Counted from the first letter of the stretch, positions 48,463-60,196 are shown. The stretch is DNA of 64,000 nucleotides from Bettongia penicillata ogilbyi (GCA_023548195.1 JAJHZJ010000041.1:1302001-1366000); one strand, 5' to 3'. Notes: generated by a model from the letters alone, not told the origin. Program-made: numbers and translations.

Positions 48463-48566
48463 GTGTGGTGCATTTGATTTGGAGTTAATAACACAGATTT
48501 AATTTCTGTCTCTGATATTTATTATCTACATGACCATAGACAATTCACTTATCCGCTCAGTCTTAG
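48463..48566 (+). repeat. MIR-type SINE fragment (copy B)
   Basis: GATTTGGAGTTAATAACACA, ATTTAATTTCTGTCTCTGAT, CATAGACAATTCACTTATCC. Lies almost exactly 1,400 bp after copy A in the same orientation. Between them, apart from the microsatellite, sequence is unassigned, as is 48,567-49,061. Confidence 0.65.
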
Positions 48567-49061
48567 GCAATTTCCCAAGACTTATATCCTCTTATAGATG
48601 TGCTGTGATCAGGAAGTCATTAACCTATTTCCAACTTTTTTTTTTTGGTACAAATGTATATGCATTTGTTTGCATGTTTCAGAGGGAGAGAGATGATAAC
48701 CTATCATTACATCTATATATGGAATTCCTGTTGTAAAGAGGCAGATCAGTCATCCATCTCTAGCTTATAGCTGACAAAATTAAAAACTATAGAATAGAGG
48801 AAGAAGATACATAAGTCCAGAGTGGTTTTATGGGGATGAGGAGAATCAATGACTATTTTGAAATTTAACTGTAATTTTTTAAAAGATCAAAATATTGGGA
48901 AATGACAGTTATGATTTTATGTGTATATAACATATATTAAAAGACACTATTTCAAACAACTACCTAAAACCTACTAAAACAAAAACCACTCAGGACTTAT
49001 ATCACAATACGCTTTTACTTGACGATTTACTGAAAAGACGATGGTGTGTTCATCCATTATT

Positions 49062-49242
49062 TTTAAAGAAGACTATGACATCAGAGAAATGATGACATGA
49101 CTTGCACCTGACTTTCTTTGAGTGAGGGAGGGTTGTGCAAGGTCACCAGCCTCACTTTCTCCTACTGAGCCAAGTGAATCCAGTGACCAGATATTCCTCA
49201 GAATGACAGGAGATGACCCAGGATGCAATGGGAGACCTTGGC
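49062..49242 (-). repeat. WSINE1-like SINE, 3' module only
   Basis: CATGACTTGCACCTGACTTT, AAGGTCACCAGCCTCACTTT, CAGTGACCAGATATTCCTCA; reversed 3' half of the SINE at 20,167. Confidence 0.8.
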
Positions 49243-49497
49243 CTGTACTCATTTAGAGGGAGGTAACATCCATTCAGTGAATACGTCTCTTTAAGAAGTA
49301 GTCAGGGAATAGCCCCATTAATGAGCAAAAGAAAAAATAATTAAATCAGGCTGGAAGGGAAAGAGAAACAGTTTCTATTGACAATCACTCCAAGCCAGGA
49401 AGGTCCAGAGAACAGCCATTAAGTGGAGCTTGGGTAGGGACCTATTCTTGCCCAATCTGTGGCCTTCAGAGTGCACTGGGTTTAAGGTTTGGGGAAA

Positions 49498-49645
49498 GAC
49501 AAGAAAGGAGGGAGGGGGGAAGGAAGGAAAGAGGAAAGGAAGGAAGGAGGGAAGGAAGCGGGGAAGGAAGGAAGGAGGGAAGGAACGGGGGAAGGAAGGA
49601 AGGAGGGAAGGAAGGAGGGAAGGAAGGAGGGAAGGAAGGAGGCAA
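49498..49645. repeat. (GGAA)n/(GGGAAGGAA)n purine tract
   Basis: About 150 bp, almost pure A/G, with GGGAAGGAAGGA higher-order units. Apparent frames on both strands are artefacts. Confidence 0.95.
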
Positions 49646-49784
49646 GGAACATCTAGCCAGTAAGTTAAACCCCAAGTTGACTGGGAAGCCTCTGGCCATC
49701 GAAATTCACCTTCCTTTGGAGAGGAAAAACTAAAAAGATGTGAATTCATTATTAAAGCTACTCCCTTGTTTTGAAAAGGAACTC

Positions 49785-50742
49785 AAATTTTTTTTCATTC
49801 ATGTTAAAACTTCAATACAAAACAAGAAAAAAAGGAAACATTTCCAAATACACAGAACTTGAGGGGATTCAATATAAAACAATACATTTCCATTTCACAA
49901 AAAACATATGTAATAAATCCTACACATTTTTTCAAAGTAATCCATCTTTTCTACGCTTCTTTCTAGATTTTCTTTTCTCTCCTGTGTACTCTTTTTCTTC
50001 CCTCTCACTCCACCTCCCTCCCCTGCTCTAGGAAAGGTGACAAACACATACGTACATATTTATTAATACACACACATACACACAAATATACAGATATGTA
50101 AGACCATCCAAACATATTACTATTTGTCAGTTCCTTCTCTGGAGGTAGATAGTATCTTCCTTCATAGGTCTGAATCTGTCCATGTTTTTCTAAATCAATC
50201 AGTTCATTTCTTATATCATAGTACTATTTTATCACAGTCACATCCTTTCTCAGAGATTGTCTATGAAAGTTCCTTCCCCCAATGTTCTACTTTCCTTCTA
50301 ATCTTGGCCACATTGGTTTTATTTTTGTAAGAAAATTTTGATTTAAAATAAAAATTATCTATTCTACACTTCAACAATGCTCATCTTATAATATAGATTA
50401 TGGTCTGGGATTGCTGAATTTCCTTCCATTGTTTTTTCCCTTAGTTTCTTTGAAATTTTTGATCTTCTACTCTTCCAAATGAATTTTGTTATTTTTTCTA
50501 ACAAAGTAAAGTAAGTTTTTAGTAATTTAAGTGGGATGGTGTTGAATAAATAGGTTAGTCAAATGGTCATTTTAAAAAAATTATACTGACTTTACCTACC
50601 CATGAACAATGAATATTTCTCCAATTATTTAAATCTGTCTTTATGTGTATAAAGAGAGTCTTCTGTTTATGTTTGTGTAATTCTTGTGTCTGTTTTGGCA
50701 GGTATATTCTCAGGTATTTTATACTGTCTAATTATTTAAATG
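49785..50742 (-). repeat. L1 3'UTR and ORF2 C-terminus
   Basis: Reversed L1: A/T-rich 3'UTR, CAGTTCCTTCTCTGGAGGTA, TTCTACTTTCCTTCTAATCT, CTTTACCTACCCATGAACAA. Interrupted at 50,743 by the foldback element. Confidence 0.7.
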
Positions 50743-50750
50743 GTCTAAAA

Positions 50751-50950
50751 CAGAGGTGGGGAACCTGTGGCCTCAAGGCCACATATGACTTTCTAGGTCA
50801 TTGGGCCTTTTGACTGAGTCCAAGTTTTACAGAACAAATCCTTTTATTAAGGGGATTTGTTCTATGAAGTTTAGATTCAGTCAAAGGGCCTCACTTGAGG
50901 ACCTAGAGGGCCGCATGTGTGACCATGAGGCCACCGATTTCCCACTCCTG
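50751..50950. mobile_element. Miniature foldback hAT element with perfect 8-bp target duplication
   Basis: Exactly 200 bp between identical GTCTAAAA copies (50,743-50,750 and 50,951-50,958). Ends CAGAGGTGGGGAACC and its reversed counterpart CCCACTCCTG. Nearly the whole element is palindromic: GACTGAGTCCAAGTTTTACA on the left mirrors TGAAGTTTAGATTCAGTC on the right, around a TTTATTAAGGGG centre. No coding. It interrupts the reversed L1. Confidence 0.9.
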
Positions 50951-50958
50951 GTCTAAAA

Positions 50959-53442
50959 CAATATGGAGTAATATTGGTGACACATGCTGTAGTTTCCTAT
51001 TTTTGTCTTTCAATTAAATCTATTTTAGCTTTAACTTTTTCCAAAAATGAATTTTTCAAACTAGTCAGCCATGATTTGCCAATCTGCAGGATAATTATTG
51101 GCATTAGGATACCTTCTCTGAGGTTTGTAAAGATTCCTAAAGAGGTGGGTAGCATGGTTAACCACTTCCACCAATGATCTGTTTAGGAATTAGGCAGTTG
51201 TCCCCCAATTCAAATTATATTACCAGCATTCAGTTCTACACACTGCCCTCTAGTGGGTGATTTTGAGAAATCAGATGTAATTCCTTTGAGACAAAAAGTT
51301 TGACCCCATTGTTAGTTTCTGAGATTTCTGTCCCCCCACAGCCTTATGCACTTAAATTTAAGAACCTTAAAAATAAGAATAAAATACTTATGCATACATT
51401 ACATATGTGTATATTTGTACATGTATACATATTTTAACATCAAATGGAAAATTTTGATTCGGGATTATGCAGATAGTATTTTAACCAAACCAAAATTATT
51501 ATTTCCACTAAGAAGTTCTAAGTCAGCTTTGCAACAGAGCTTATCTTTTTCAATTTACTTGATAAATTATCCCACGTACATAAGAAGCATGTTCATTAAA
51601 AGGATTTGATATGGGGGTAAGAACTGAGTTACAGTTCTTTTCTGTAATTTCAATACCCCCTTTCCATCCTCACACCCACTTATCAGGGAAAGGGAAATTC
51701 TTCTCCAGGGAAATAAGTGAGGTTTGAATCCAAAATGAGACCAAAGTTAGTATGCTGGGGATTAGCAGCATCACAGGTAACAACACCCTTCCAGAACTTG
51801 CCTGACTTCAGAATTACTTGCAGGAACTCCATAAAGACAAAAACAAAACAAACAAACACAAAAAACAGTTGTGAGGAAAGTTTATCTGACCAAAGCCCTC
51901 ACACAATTGAGCTGTGCAGAGTTGAAAATCAAACGAGCTGGATAAGCACTCCCAGGAAGCCTGGTCCGGATACGTTGTAATACATACTTGAAATATAAAT
52001 ATCCATTCCTTTTGGAGAAATCTTGCAGTAAATCAAGGATGATGACTGGAATTCCTTGTTTCAAACTAGCTTTTCTGTCTCTGACTTCTATGGCAGGTCT
52101 GTTACTGATTAATAACTATTTTTTTGTATCCCTGCATTAAGTGAGGCCAGCAGAACCACTGAAATCCCAGCAAATTCACTTTGCTTCTGCCTACTCAGGA
52201 AAAGTCTTATCGTTTAAGAATGCAGGTTCTCCTCCACTTACAAGTCTTTAGTAGCAATGAATTTGGAGTCAGCAGATCTATGTTTAACAATGTGCTCTGA
52301 CACTTAACAAAATGGTTGTTACTAACTAGAAGCAAGTTACTTAAGGTGTCTGAGTTTCACATACTTCATCTTCAAAAGGAGGGTAGTAATAATAGTATTT
52401 CCTGCTTCAGAGCCCTGTTAAGAAGTCCTTCAACCTTAAAGCATTAGACAAATGAGCTGTACTCAAATGGAAGTTGTTATTACAAAAGGCCACAAGATGG
52501 AGTTGTTACTCCCTCTAAGAAGGCATTACACTAATAGGGAAAAGAGATTATTTTAATTTTGCTAGTACTTCTACGATTTAAGTAGAGATTAAAACATCTC
52601 ATAATAAATTTTGTTTGCTTCCCCTCTCCTTAAAAAGATTAGAATTCATAAATTAACTTAAACTTTGCCTTATCAGGGTACTGGTATACATTAAAATGAT
52701 GCATAACTCTGCTTTTCCCCAAACTCTCCTTCTCAATTAAACATAAAACATGAGAATGATTTTTAAAAATTATATTTATTAGTTAGAATTTTCCATGTTC
52801 TTAATTTTAAATGCATATTATTAGAACCCTTTCTATTTCTCTCCCTCTCCCTATCTTCTCTGCCCTCAACTGATTTTTTTATGGGGGTCATTTTTCCTTA
52901 TGGTGTATAGGGTAAAATTCTCTGCCAAAACAGATGAATACTTTTAAAGGTTTACTCTCTAAATACAGATTGGCTGACCTCTGAGATCACTAACTAGATA
53001 GCTCTACTTTGGGACTGCCTTATTTTCAAGAGCTTCTGCAATCAGAAGGCCTAAATCTGGACCAAATCTGATGATCAGAGGGAAGATAATGAATTTAATC
53101 AGTTGCCTATGCAATACAACAGTGGTGAAAAGTTTTGCCTTACCCAGGGAATAACTTGTATTTTTCTAGGGTTTTTCTTTGGGAGAGGCAGGAAGGATAA
53201 ACTACTACATGTGAAATCTTTATTTACTGGACATTGGAAGACCCACACTACCTGTAGAAAAAAAAAGAAACATTTATTTCTTTAATGAATAAACTGCTTT
53301 ATTCAATTTTTCCATTTCATTTGGAACGGATATTCCAAAATTCAGACTTCATAATCAAGATGCTAATTTTGTTTTATATTATATAACTATGTCTTGATTT
53401 CTTAATTCTTTATAAGATTTTTAGCATAGAAAGGAGATCCAA

Positions 53443-53482
<40 letters not shown>

Positions 53483-53489
53483 AGAATTC
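50959..53489. other. Mostly unassigned sequence
   Basis: The first part may still be L1. No gene recognised; short frames at 51,346-51,609 and 51,717-51,980 lack motifs. A (GT)n microsatellite lies at 53,443-53,474. Confidence 0.35.
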
Positions 53490-53704
53490 CCTAGTAAGGA
53501 AATTCCCCCCACTGATGCAAATGGCACCTCAAGGTTAAGTGTTCTGCTAGTAATTTTCACAGGTAGGATTTGAACTTAGCTCTTCTGGACTTAGAAGCCA
53601 CTTTACCATTCACTCTGTGGTTCTCTATATATAACCTGAGTTTGAACCCTGCTTCTGACACTTACTAGGTGAAATACCTTATGCAAGTTACTTAACCACT
53701 ACCA
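53490..53704. repeat. Two back-to-back MIR-type fragments
   Basis: 53,490-53,620 reversed (CTCAAGGTTAAGTGTTCTGC, GGATTTGAACTTAGCTCTTC). 53,625-53,704 forward (CCTGAGTTTGAACCCTGC, TGACACTTACTAGGTGAAAT, AAGTTACTTAACCACTACCA). Confidence 0.55.
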
Positions 53705-54019
53705 GGCAGCTAGGTGGTGCAGTGGATAGAGCACCAGTACAGGAGTCAGGAGGACCTGAGCTCAAATCTCACCTCAGACACTTGACACTCACTAGTTGTG
53801 TGACCTTGGGCAAGTCACTTAACCTCAATTGCCTCATCCTGGGTCATCTCCAGTCATGCTGATGAATATCTGGTCACTGGAGTCAGATGGCTCCGGAGGA
53901 GAAGTGAGGCTGGTGACCTGCACAGCCCTCCCTCACTCAAAACAAAGTCAAGTGCAAGTCATGTCATTATTTCTCTAATGGCATAGTCCGGCAATGAAGG
54001 ACAAACACACACACACACC
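53705..54019 (+). mobile_element. WSINE1-like SINE with short target duplication, inserted in a MIR
   Basis: Complete copy from GGCAGCTAGGTGGTGCAGTG to an (AC)n end. Flanks CCACTACCA (53,696-53,704) and CCACTACTA (54,020-54,028) match at 8 of 9. Confidence 0.9.
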
Positions 54020-54159
54020 CCACTACTATGTACCTTAGATTACTCTCTAGGATTTACCTAAATTTATTTAAATCACTACATCACTTTGATCAGAATTGGC
54101 AAATGAGGTTTCCACACTAATTTCTTAAACTAATGAAATCACAGTTCCTTTGTAAACTC

Positions 54160-54345
54160 TTGCACATATGTATCCATAAGCATGTGTGTATGTATGCAGA
54201 TACATACATACATATATCTGAAATATCATATATGGGATTCAAAGGTGGATCTATTACATTTGACATCATATACACATATACAGTGTGTATATAAACACGT
54301 GTATATGTATACACACACATATAGTGTATACACACATATATAAAT
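54160..54345. repeat. TATG/TACA low-complexity DNA
   Basis: Interrupted CATATG, TACATA and TGTATA tracts; the 80-codon minus frame through it is an artefact. Confidence 0.7.
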
Positions 54346-54439
54346 TCATAATAAAACAATTCACTGATATTCTGTCTAGGTAGTGTTGAGATGAGTTGGA
54401 GTTAAAGACCAGGCATTACATAGCTAACAATCATTAGTT

Positions 54440-54609
54440 TGTTTTTTTTTCAGTATGTCAAAATATATATTTTATTATTTTTTTCAATGTTTTCAGTGTT
54501 CTACAATCACTTCCATATAGCTTTGATTTTTGCCCTCCCTGAGATGGCATACATTTTTATATAGGTTCTACACATACATTCCTATTAAATACATTTTCAC
54601 CTTAGCCAT
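54440..54609 (-). mobile_element. Short 5'-truncated L1 with 17-bp target duplication
   Basis: 170 bp of reversed L1 3'UTR (poly-T, then TTCTACAATCACTTCC) between GCTAACAATCATTAGTT (54,423-54,439) and GCTAACAGTCATTAGTT (54,610-54,626), 16 of 17 matching. Confidence 0.85.
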
Positions 54610-54626
54610 GCTAACAGTCATTAGTT

Positions 54627-56089
54627 AAACAACATTACCAATAACATCACATGAACAGATTTATATTTTTATAGTTCTTGTGTTCATGGGCCTTTCAAAT
54701 TCTGTAGTTGACTTGTCTGTGGCACAGTTTACCCTGCCTTTGTAAAATATCCTTGCTAGTGTAATGACTTTTAGTCAATCTGATTGACCTCATCAATCAA
54801 GTTGAATAAAGGCAAAGTGAATGCTTGAGCAGATTTACTAGCTAAACTGAAATTAAGTGTTACAAATATTGAAACAATAGAATATATGTGCTATGCCTTA
54901 AGTATATCACAAATCCAGTTAGTTTACCTGCCTAATACACATTATTAAATTTATACTATTATTGGATGTCAATATAAATTGTGCACTACTCATCTCTGCA
55001 TTCACATGGATTAAGGTCCAATTGTGGAAGTATATTGAATGATAACTTACCTCATTGGATTTAATTACCCCCACTTCATTTCTCAGGAACTTCAGATTCA
55101 GTTTTTCCCATACTAACTGGTTAGGGTTATACACTGAAATAGTGAAATATTTAATCAGGACAGCATCACAAAGTAATACCAGTAGGAAAAAAAATAACAC
55201 ATCATTCCCAGACAAGTACAGAAGCTTAGGGAAACAGTTTCTTCAATACTCAGATCTTTGAAATGAGAAAAGATATGAGAAAGATTTCATTCTTGAACTA
55301 GAATGAAGGGGATTGAAGCTTTTACAATGCAAGTATTTCTGGCACTGTTGCTCCAGCTGGTATTATGTTCTTTTGCCTCATCTCTCTGTTTCCAAAAGTT
55401 GGCATCAGGGACATTTTGGGCTGCCTGGCTTCTAAGACCTGGCTCTTGCTTTCTGTATAGCTCCAATTACCCTTGTGATGCAATAATCCTATGCCAAAGG
55501 ACAGTCTAATGGGAACTGAAATAATGGGAACTTCCCACAGGGTCCCAGGAATGCTAAAATATGTAATCCATCAGAATATTCTGTTACCCCTATGTTTTGG
55601 GTATTACTTGTATTTTTTTTAAAAAAATTAAAAAAAAAAATCAGGCATGGCCATTGCCCAATGAGCTTACTCCTAAGAACAATAAAACCATACTGTCCAT
55701 GCATTTTCATTAAGTACTTATTGTAAGTCAGGTACTAATGCTCAGTACTGAGTACTGACATATAGGATAGTTTAGAAAGGGAATATAATGAGATAGGAAA
55801 ACCAGTTATGAGTATTTAGCAAGAAATCAGGGAAGAGATGGCAAGCTCTTGAATTAGAGAAGTGTCATGGGAATGTAATATGAAGGATGAATAAGGGAAA
55901 TTCTCATGAACAAGGAAGAACCAATTGTTGGGATGAAAATTATAGGAACCTTGAGGGAAGGTTCTAAAATTTGTGACAAAGAAAAGCTGGGCATAGTCTG
56001 CCATAAACTCTTGAACTGGGGAGACCAGATTTCAAAAAGTTCAGAAGAAGGAAAGAATCTCACAGACTAAAATTCTGCAGAAGCAAGTC
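54627..56089. other. Single-copy-looking region around the exon candidate
   Basis: Apart from the 83-nt minus-strand exon candidate at 55,051, no repeat was recognised. A 68-codon plus frame at 55,303-55,509 begins with a hydrophobic, signal-peptide-like stretch (FLALLLQLVLCSFASS), but nothing else supports a gene. Confidence 0.35.
55051..55133 (-). other. Candidate internal exon, minus strand, 83 nt
   Basis: On the minus strand a pyrimidine-rich acceptor (ATTTCACTATTTCAG at 55,134-55,148, with a CTGAT branch-like motif about 20 nt further upstream) is followed by 83 nt of open frame and a perfect donor, GAG/GTAAGT (donor at 55,045-55,050). Read in the open frame it gives a peptide beginning YNPNQLVWEKLNLKF and ending KSNE; the exon would enter in phase 1 and leave in phase 0. 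No repeat was recognised here. I do not recognise the peptide. It may be a non-coding or alternative 5' exon of a minus-strand transcript, a fossil exon of a lost gene, or chance. Confidence 0.35.
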
Positions 56090-56831
56090 AGCTGAAGGAA
56101 GGATAATTCTAAAAAAATGCAATTCTCAAGACACAACAGGAAATAATTTGGATGAGAAGAAAAAATAGAGATTGCCTAAAGAGACCAATGCAGATTCACA
56201 AGACAGCCTCAATTTTTAAAAGATTTGTACAGAAGATGGAAGTGAAGACAGGATAACAGAGAATATAAGTATGTTATGGTTCTGTTAAAACTGTGACAAG
56301 TGCTAAGGCTCAGAAGGATCTGAGACTGGTCAGGGGAGCTAAGGATAACAAAAAGAATTTTGTCTTGTTTTTAACAGCTGTATCGAGGAGGGGAAAGATC
56401 AAAGGAGAGCACTGCTGCTTCAGGTAGATGAGACAATGATAGCTAACAACCAGGAAAAGCAGGGCTGTTTAATTCTTGTTTTGCTTTTGTTTTTTCTGAT
56501 GAAGTGTTGGAACTGCCCTTCTTTCCCTCCCCAACCTGCCCTTCTCCCCAAGTGCCTTAGCTGTTACACACAACTTTTATTTTCTGAGGTTTATTTTTAA
56601 CACATGACCTTTTGCATGGGCAATGACAGAACAAAATTGGCTAACTGTGAAGTTGATGCCCAACGTAAGGAAATAGTAAGAGAGCATTTAGTTACTTTTA
56701 AATTAAAGTCACCTGACCTAGATAAACTATATCCTCCTGTTGTAAAGAAAATGGTGATTATAATAGTTGAGGAGTTGTCAATGACATTTGTAAGATTAAA
56801 GAGGAAAGGAGAAATACTACAGGACTAGAGC
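56090..56831 (+). mobile_element. L3/CR1 LINE ORF2, left part
   Basis: The plus frame at 56,604-56,828 aligns with the CR1-clade RT N-terminus: KSPDLDKLYPPVVKKM corresponds to 'KSxGPDGIHPRVLKEL' and GEILQD to 'GEVPEDW'. The 56,090-56,600 part fits the region upstream. Broken by the L2 insertion. Confidence 0.7.
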
Positions 56832-58663
56832 CAATCAATTAACATTTATTAAGCACTGTGCTAAGTGTTGTGGACACAAAGGAAGGCAAAAAAAAAAAAA
56901 GTCCTAGCTCTCAAGGAACTCAGTCTAATGGAGGAAACAACATACAAACACCTATGGACAGATAAAATATGTACTGGATAAAGTAAGGGTAATTTTTGAG
57001 GGAAGGTTCCAAGATTAAGGAAGTCTTTGAAAGTCTTCTTGAAGAAGATGGGGCTTCAGTGAGACTTTAAGGAAACCAGAGAAACTAGGAGGAAGAGACT
57101 AGGAGGAACAGAGTTCCAGGCATTGGAAGCATGCAATGAAAATGCTCTGAGTAAGGAGGTAGAATGCCATGTATGAGGAAGAGCAAGTCATGTATGAGGA
57201 AAAGAAAAGTATCATTGGATCACAGAGTATGTGAGGGAAATAAAATGTAAGGAGACTGGTAAGGGAGAAAGCGATGATGTTATAAGGGCTCTAAAGTCAA
57301 ACAGAGCATTCTATATCATCCTGAAGGCAATAGAGTTTATGGAATGGGGCAGTAGGGGGAATCACATGGTCAGACCTATGCTTTAAGGAGATCAATGTGA
57401 CAGCTGAGTGGAGGATAGTCTTCAGTGGGGAGAGATTTGTGAAAAGTAGATCAATCATCAGACTACTGCAATAGTCCAAGGGTGATCGGATACAGGCCTA
57501 CTTCAGAGAGGCAGCAGTGTCAAAGGCAAGAAAGGGTCACATAGAAGAGACGTTATGAAGGTAAAATCGATAGGCATTGGCAACAGATTAGATATAGGAA
57601 GTGGTGGTGAGAGTTATGGGTTGTGAGCCTGATTAAGTGGGAGGATGGTTGTACCCTCAACAATAATAGGGAAATTTATAAAAGGATAGGTATTGTGGAG
57701 GAAAGATGAATTTGATATGTTAAGTTTAAAATGACTACAGGACATCAAGTTCAAGATGTCTAACAAGGCAATTGGCAATATAAAACTGGAAGATGGGAGA
57801 GAGGTTAGAGACAAGCAGATATGAATATTTAATAGACATAATTGAAATGAGAGTTGATAAGATCACTAAATGAGAATACAGAAGAAGAGGACTCTGGGGG
57901 ACAGTGAAGGTTACAAACCTTCATGGGGGACAAACATGGGGGACACTGAAGGTTAGTATGATCCATCAAGGTAGACTGGGAGCACTCAGGTAGGAGAATA
58001 AGAAGAGAACAATATCACAAAAACCTGGAGAGAAGAAGAGTATCAAAGAGAAGAGGGTGATTCATCGTCTCAAAGGTGGCACAGAGTTCAAGGATGAGGA
58101 CCATTAAAAAAGTTATTAAATCTGGCAATTACGAAGTCATTAGTAACTTTGAAGAGAGCTGTTTTGGTTACAGTATGAGGTCAGAACCAAACTGCAGACA
58201 GTTGAGAGAATGAGATGAAAGGCAATTGAGGGACTGATTGTAGACAGCTTTCTTGAGGAGAGGAATTGGGCATCAAAAGAAATGAGATATAGGACAAAAT
58301 AGCTAACAAGGACGGACAGATCAAATGAGAGGTTTTTGAGGATGAGGGACACACGGGGATGTCTGTAGAGAAGCAGCTAGGAGACAGAGAGATAGTCAAA
58401 GAAATGGTAGGGAGGGCAATCTGCTGAAGAAGATAGGGTGGAAATTGATCACACGTGCAGGTAAAGAGGTTTGCCTGAGGAAGGAGAAAGATCGTTTCTT
58501 TCTGTAAAAGAGGAGAAATAGCTGCATTCTTTGTGAATAGCCTCAATTTTTCAGTGAAATATGAGGCAAGGTTTTGGACTGAGAGGGTGGGGGGAAGGGA
58601 ACTATGAGAAGTCTCAGGAGGGAAAATGGTTTGGAAAAGCCATTGTGGTGAGTGGGATAATTA
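56832..58663 (-). mobile_element. L2 LINE inserted in L3/CR1, with 8-bp target duplication
   Basis: About 1.8 kb of reversed L2 from 3' terminus (ATTTATTAAGCACTGTGCTA) through LDYCSSLMID (57,451-57,480) to RT motif A, decayed as LELCATFETMNHP (about 58,055-58,099), and further 5'. Flanks ACTAGAGC (56,824-56,831) and ACTGGAGC (58,664-58,671) match at 7 of 8, and the host reading frame continues across them. Minus frames at 57,297, 57,614, 58,140 and 58,181 are decayed ORF2. Confidence 0.8.
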
Positions 58664-59215
58664 ACTGGAGCAGTGTGAGTGTCCCAATTTTTAAAAAGAG
58701 GCAGAGATTCTTCAAACTACTCAGAGTATTCTAACAAATCACTAAAGATATGGTTAAAATTTCAGAAAAGGAATTAGTGATTACAAATAGATAGCATGGG
58801 TTTATTAAGGACAGGTCATGCCAGATCAACCTTATTTCTTTTTTTGACATCATTAAACTGGCAGAGCAGAATGCTAGAGTTTTCTCATGTTTTGCAAAGC
58901 ACTGGATAGAATTTTGTATACAGTTCTTGTGGAACAGATGAAGTGATGTGGATTAGACAGAAAAATTCTGAATCAAGTAGCTGGACTGAAGTAGTTAGTT
59001 GTTAGGGTTCAATGTCTACTTTCTTGATGGAGTGGGAGGGTGATCTCCATTATAGTACCATAGGGTTCTAATAAGTAAAAGTATTTTCCTGTGGTGTTTG
59101 AGAATTTTATCAATGACTTGATTAAGGTCAATAGACAGCATGCAAGTTCATCAAATTTGCAAATGACACAAAAGGAGAGGGATAAGCAATATGAGTCAGG
59201 AAACGAAAGATCTTA
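58664..59215 (+). mobile_element. L3/CR1 LINE ORF2, right part
   Basis: Continues the host: VPIFKK (about 58,679), HGFIKDRSCQINLISFF (about 58,797-58,850), and a KFANDTKG catalytic-box remnant of FADDT (about 59,150-59,176). Confidence 0.8.
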
Positions 59216-59229
59216 CTTTTTTTTTTTTT

Positions 59230-59455
59230 TTAACATACCAGATCTGTGATCTCATTAATGTATGAATCAACCAGGAAATACCAGTACCTTCTCTTCAACT
59301 TAACCTTAAGTGGTTTACTTGAAGATACAGAGAAACGTTTAACGTTTAAGGACTATCTCAGGTTCACACAGTCAGTACTATATCAGATGAGGGACTTAAA
59401 CTGACGGTCTTCCTAAGGCCAAGGGTAACTCTCTATCCACTATGCCAGAAGTGTC
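59230..59455 (-). repeat. MIR_Mars-like SINE
   Basis: Poly-T start, CCAGTACCTTCTCTTCAACT, CAGGTTCACACAGTCAGTAC (CORE), CTCTCTATCCACTATGCCAG head. Interrupts the L3/CR1 copy. Confidence 0.6.
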
Positions 59456-59579
59456 AAACACATTTTCTGGACATGATTAATATGTCTTATCTGACTATAC
59501 TTAGTTAAGTGAAAATTTTGTTTCAAGGGTGAGAATGTAGACATATAGAAGTTAGTAGTGGAAAAAAAATAGGTAACTG

Positions 59580-59860
59580 TTTTCCCTTAAATAATTAGAC
59601 TTATTCTAAGTTCCTGAAGATAGAACCAGAAGTTCTATGGAAGCTGCAGATGGACATTTAGCTTTGATATGAGTTAAAACTTTGTAGAACTATCAAAAAA
59701 ATGGGCTGCCTTGGGAGGTGAATGGATTTCTGCTCATTTGCAAATCTTCATGCCAAGCCTGGTTGACCACTAATATTGGATGTTATAATGTAGACTTTTT
59801 GGATGTTGGACTAGACAGATGCTGAGGTCCCTTCTAACAATAAAATTCTATTATTTTCTG
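59580..59860 (+). repeat. L3/CR1 LINE 3' end
   Basis: GGGCTGCCTTGGGAGGTGAA (59,703-59,722), AGCCTGGTTGACCACTAATA, and GAGGTCCCTTCTAACAATAA: the typical CR1-clade 3' terminus. Probably the end of the copy starting at 56,090. Confidence 0.75.
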
Positions 59861-60085
59861 CTTGTCATTTTGGCAGAGAGCATTCCAACAGATTCCAGCT
59901 CCCATCACTACTATAGCATGCTTCTGTATCAGGCTTGTTATATTTCTCAAATGTATCTATTTTCTTTCTGTCCAAGTGGTCTATAGTATACTCCAATGAA
60001 AATTACATCTGTTTCTGCCTCTTGCTAGTCATTCAAAAAAATCTCCATTATGCTTTCCTCTTCTCTGGTTACTGGATTTCCTCAC

Positions 60086-60196
60086 ATAAATATTGTGCTT
60101 TCTATGTACAAAGCATTGTGCCAAGTGCTGCGGATATAAATTGAAAAGGCAGATTCTGCTCTCAAGGAGTTCATATTCTAATGGGGGAGACAATAC
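60086..60196 (-). repeat. L2 3'-end fragment
   Basis: CAAAGCATTGTGCCAAGTGC, CTGCTCTCAAGGAGTTCATA and TTCTAATGGGGGAGACAATA in reversed L2 order. 59,861-60,085 and 60,197-60,640 are unassigned. Confidence 0.7.

Noticed and set aside
55303..55509. Small secreted-protein-like frame with hydrophobic start and several cysteines
   Set aside because: A single short frame without splice partners, conserved cysteine pattern or promoter evidence; hydrophobic starts of this length occur by chance.
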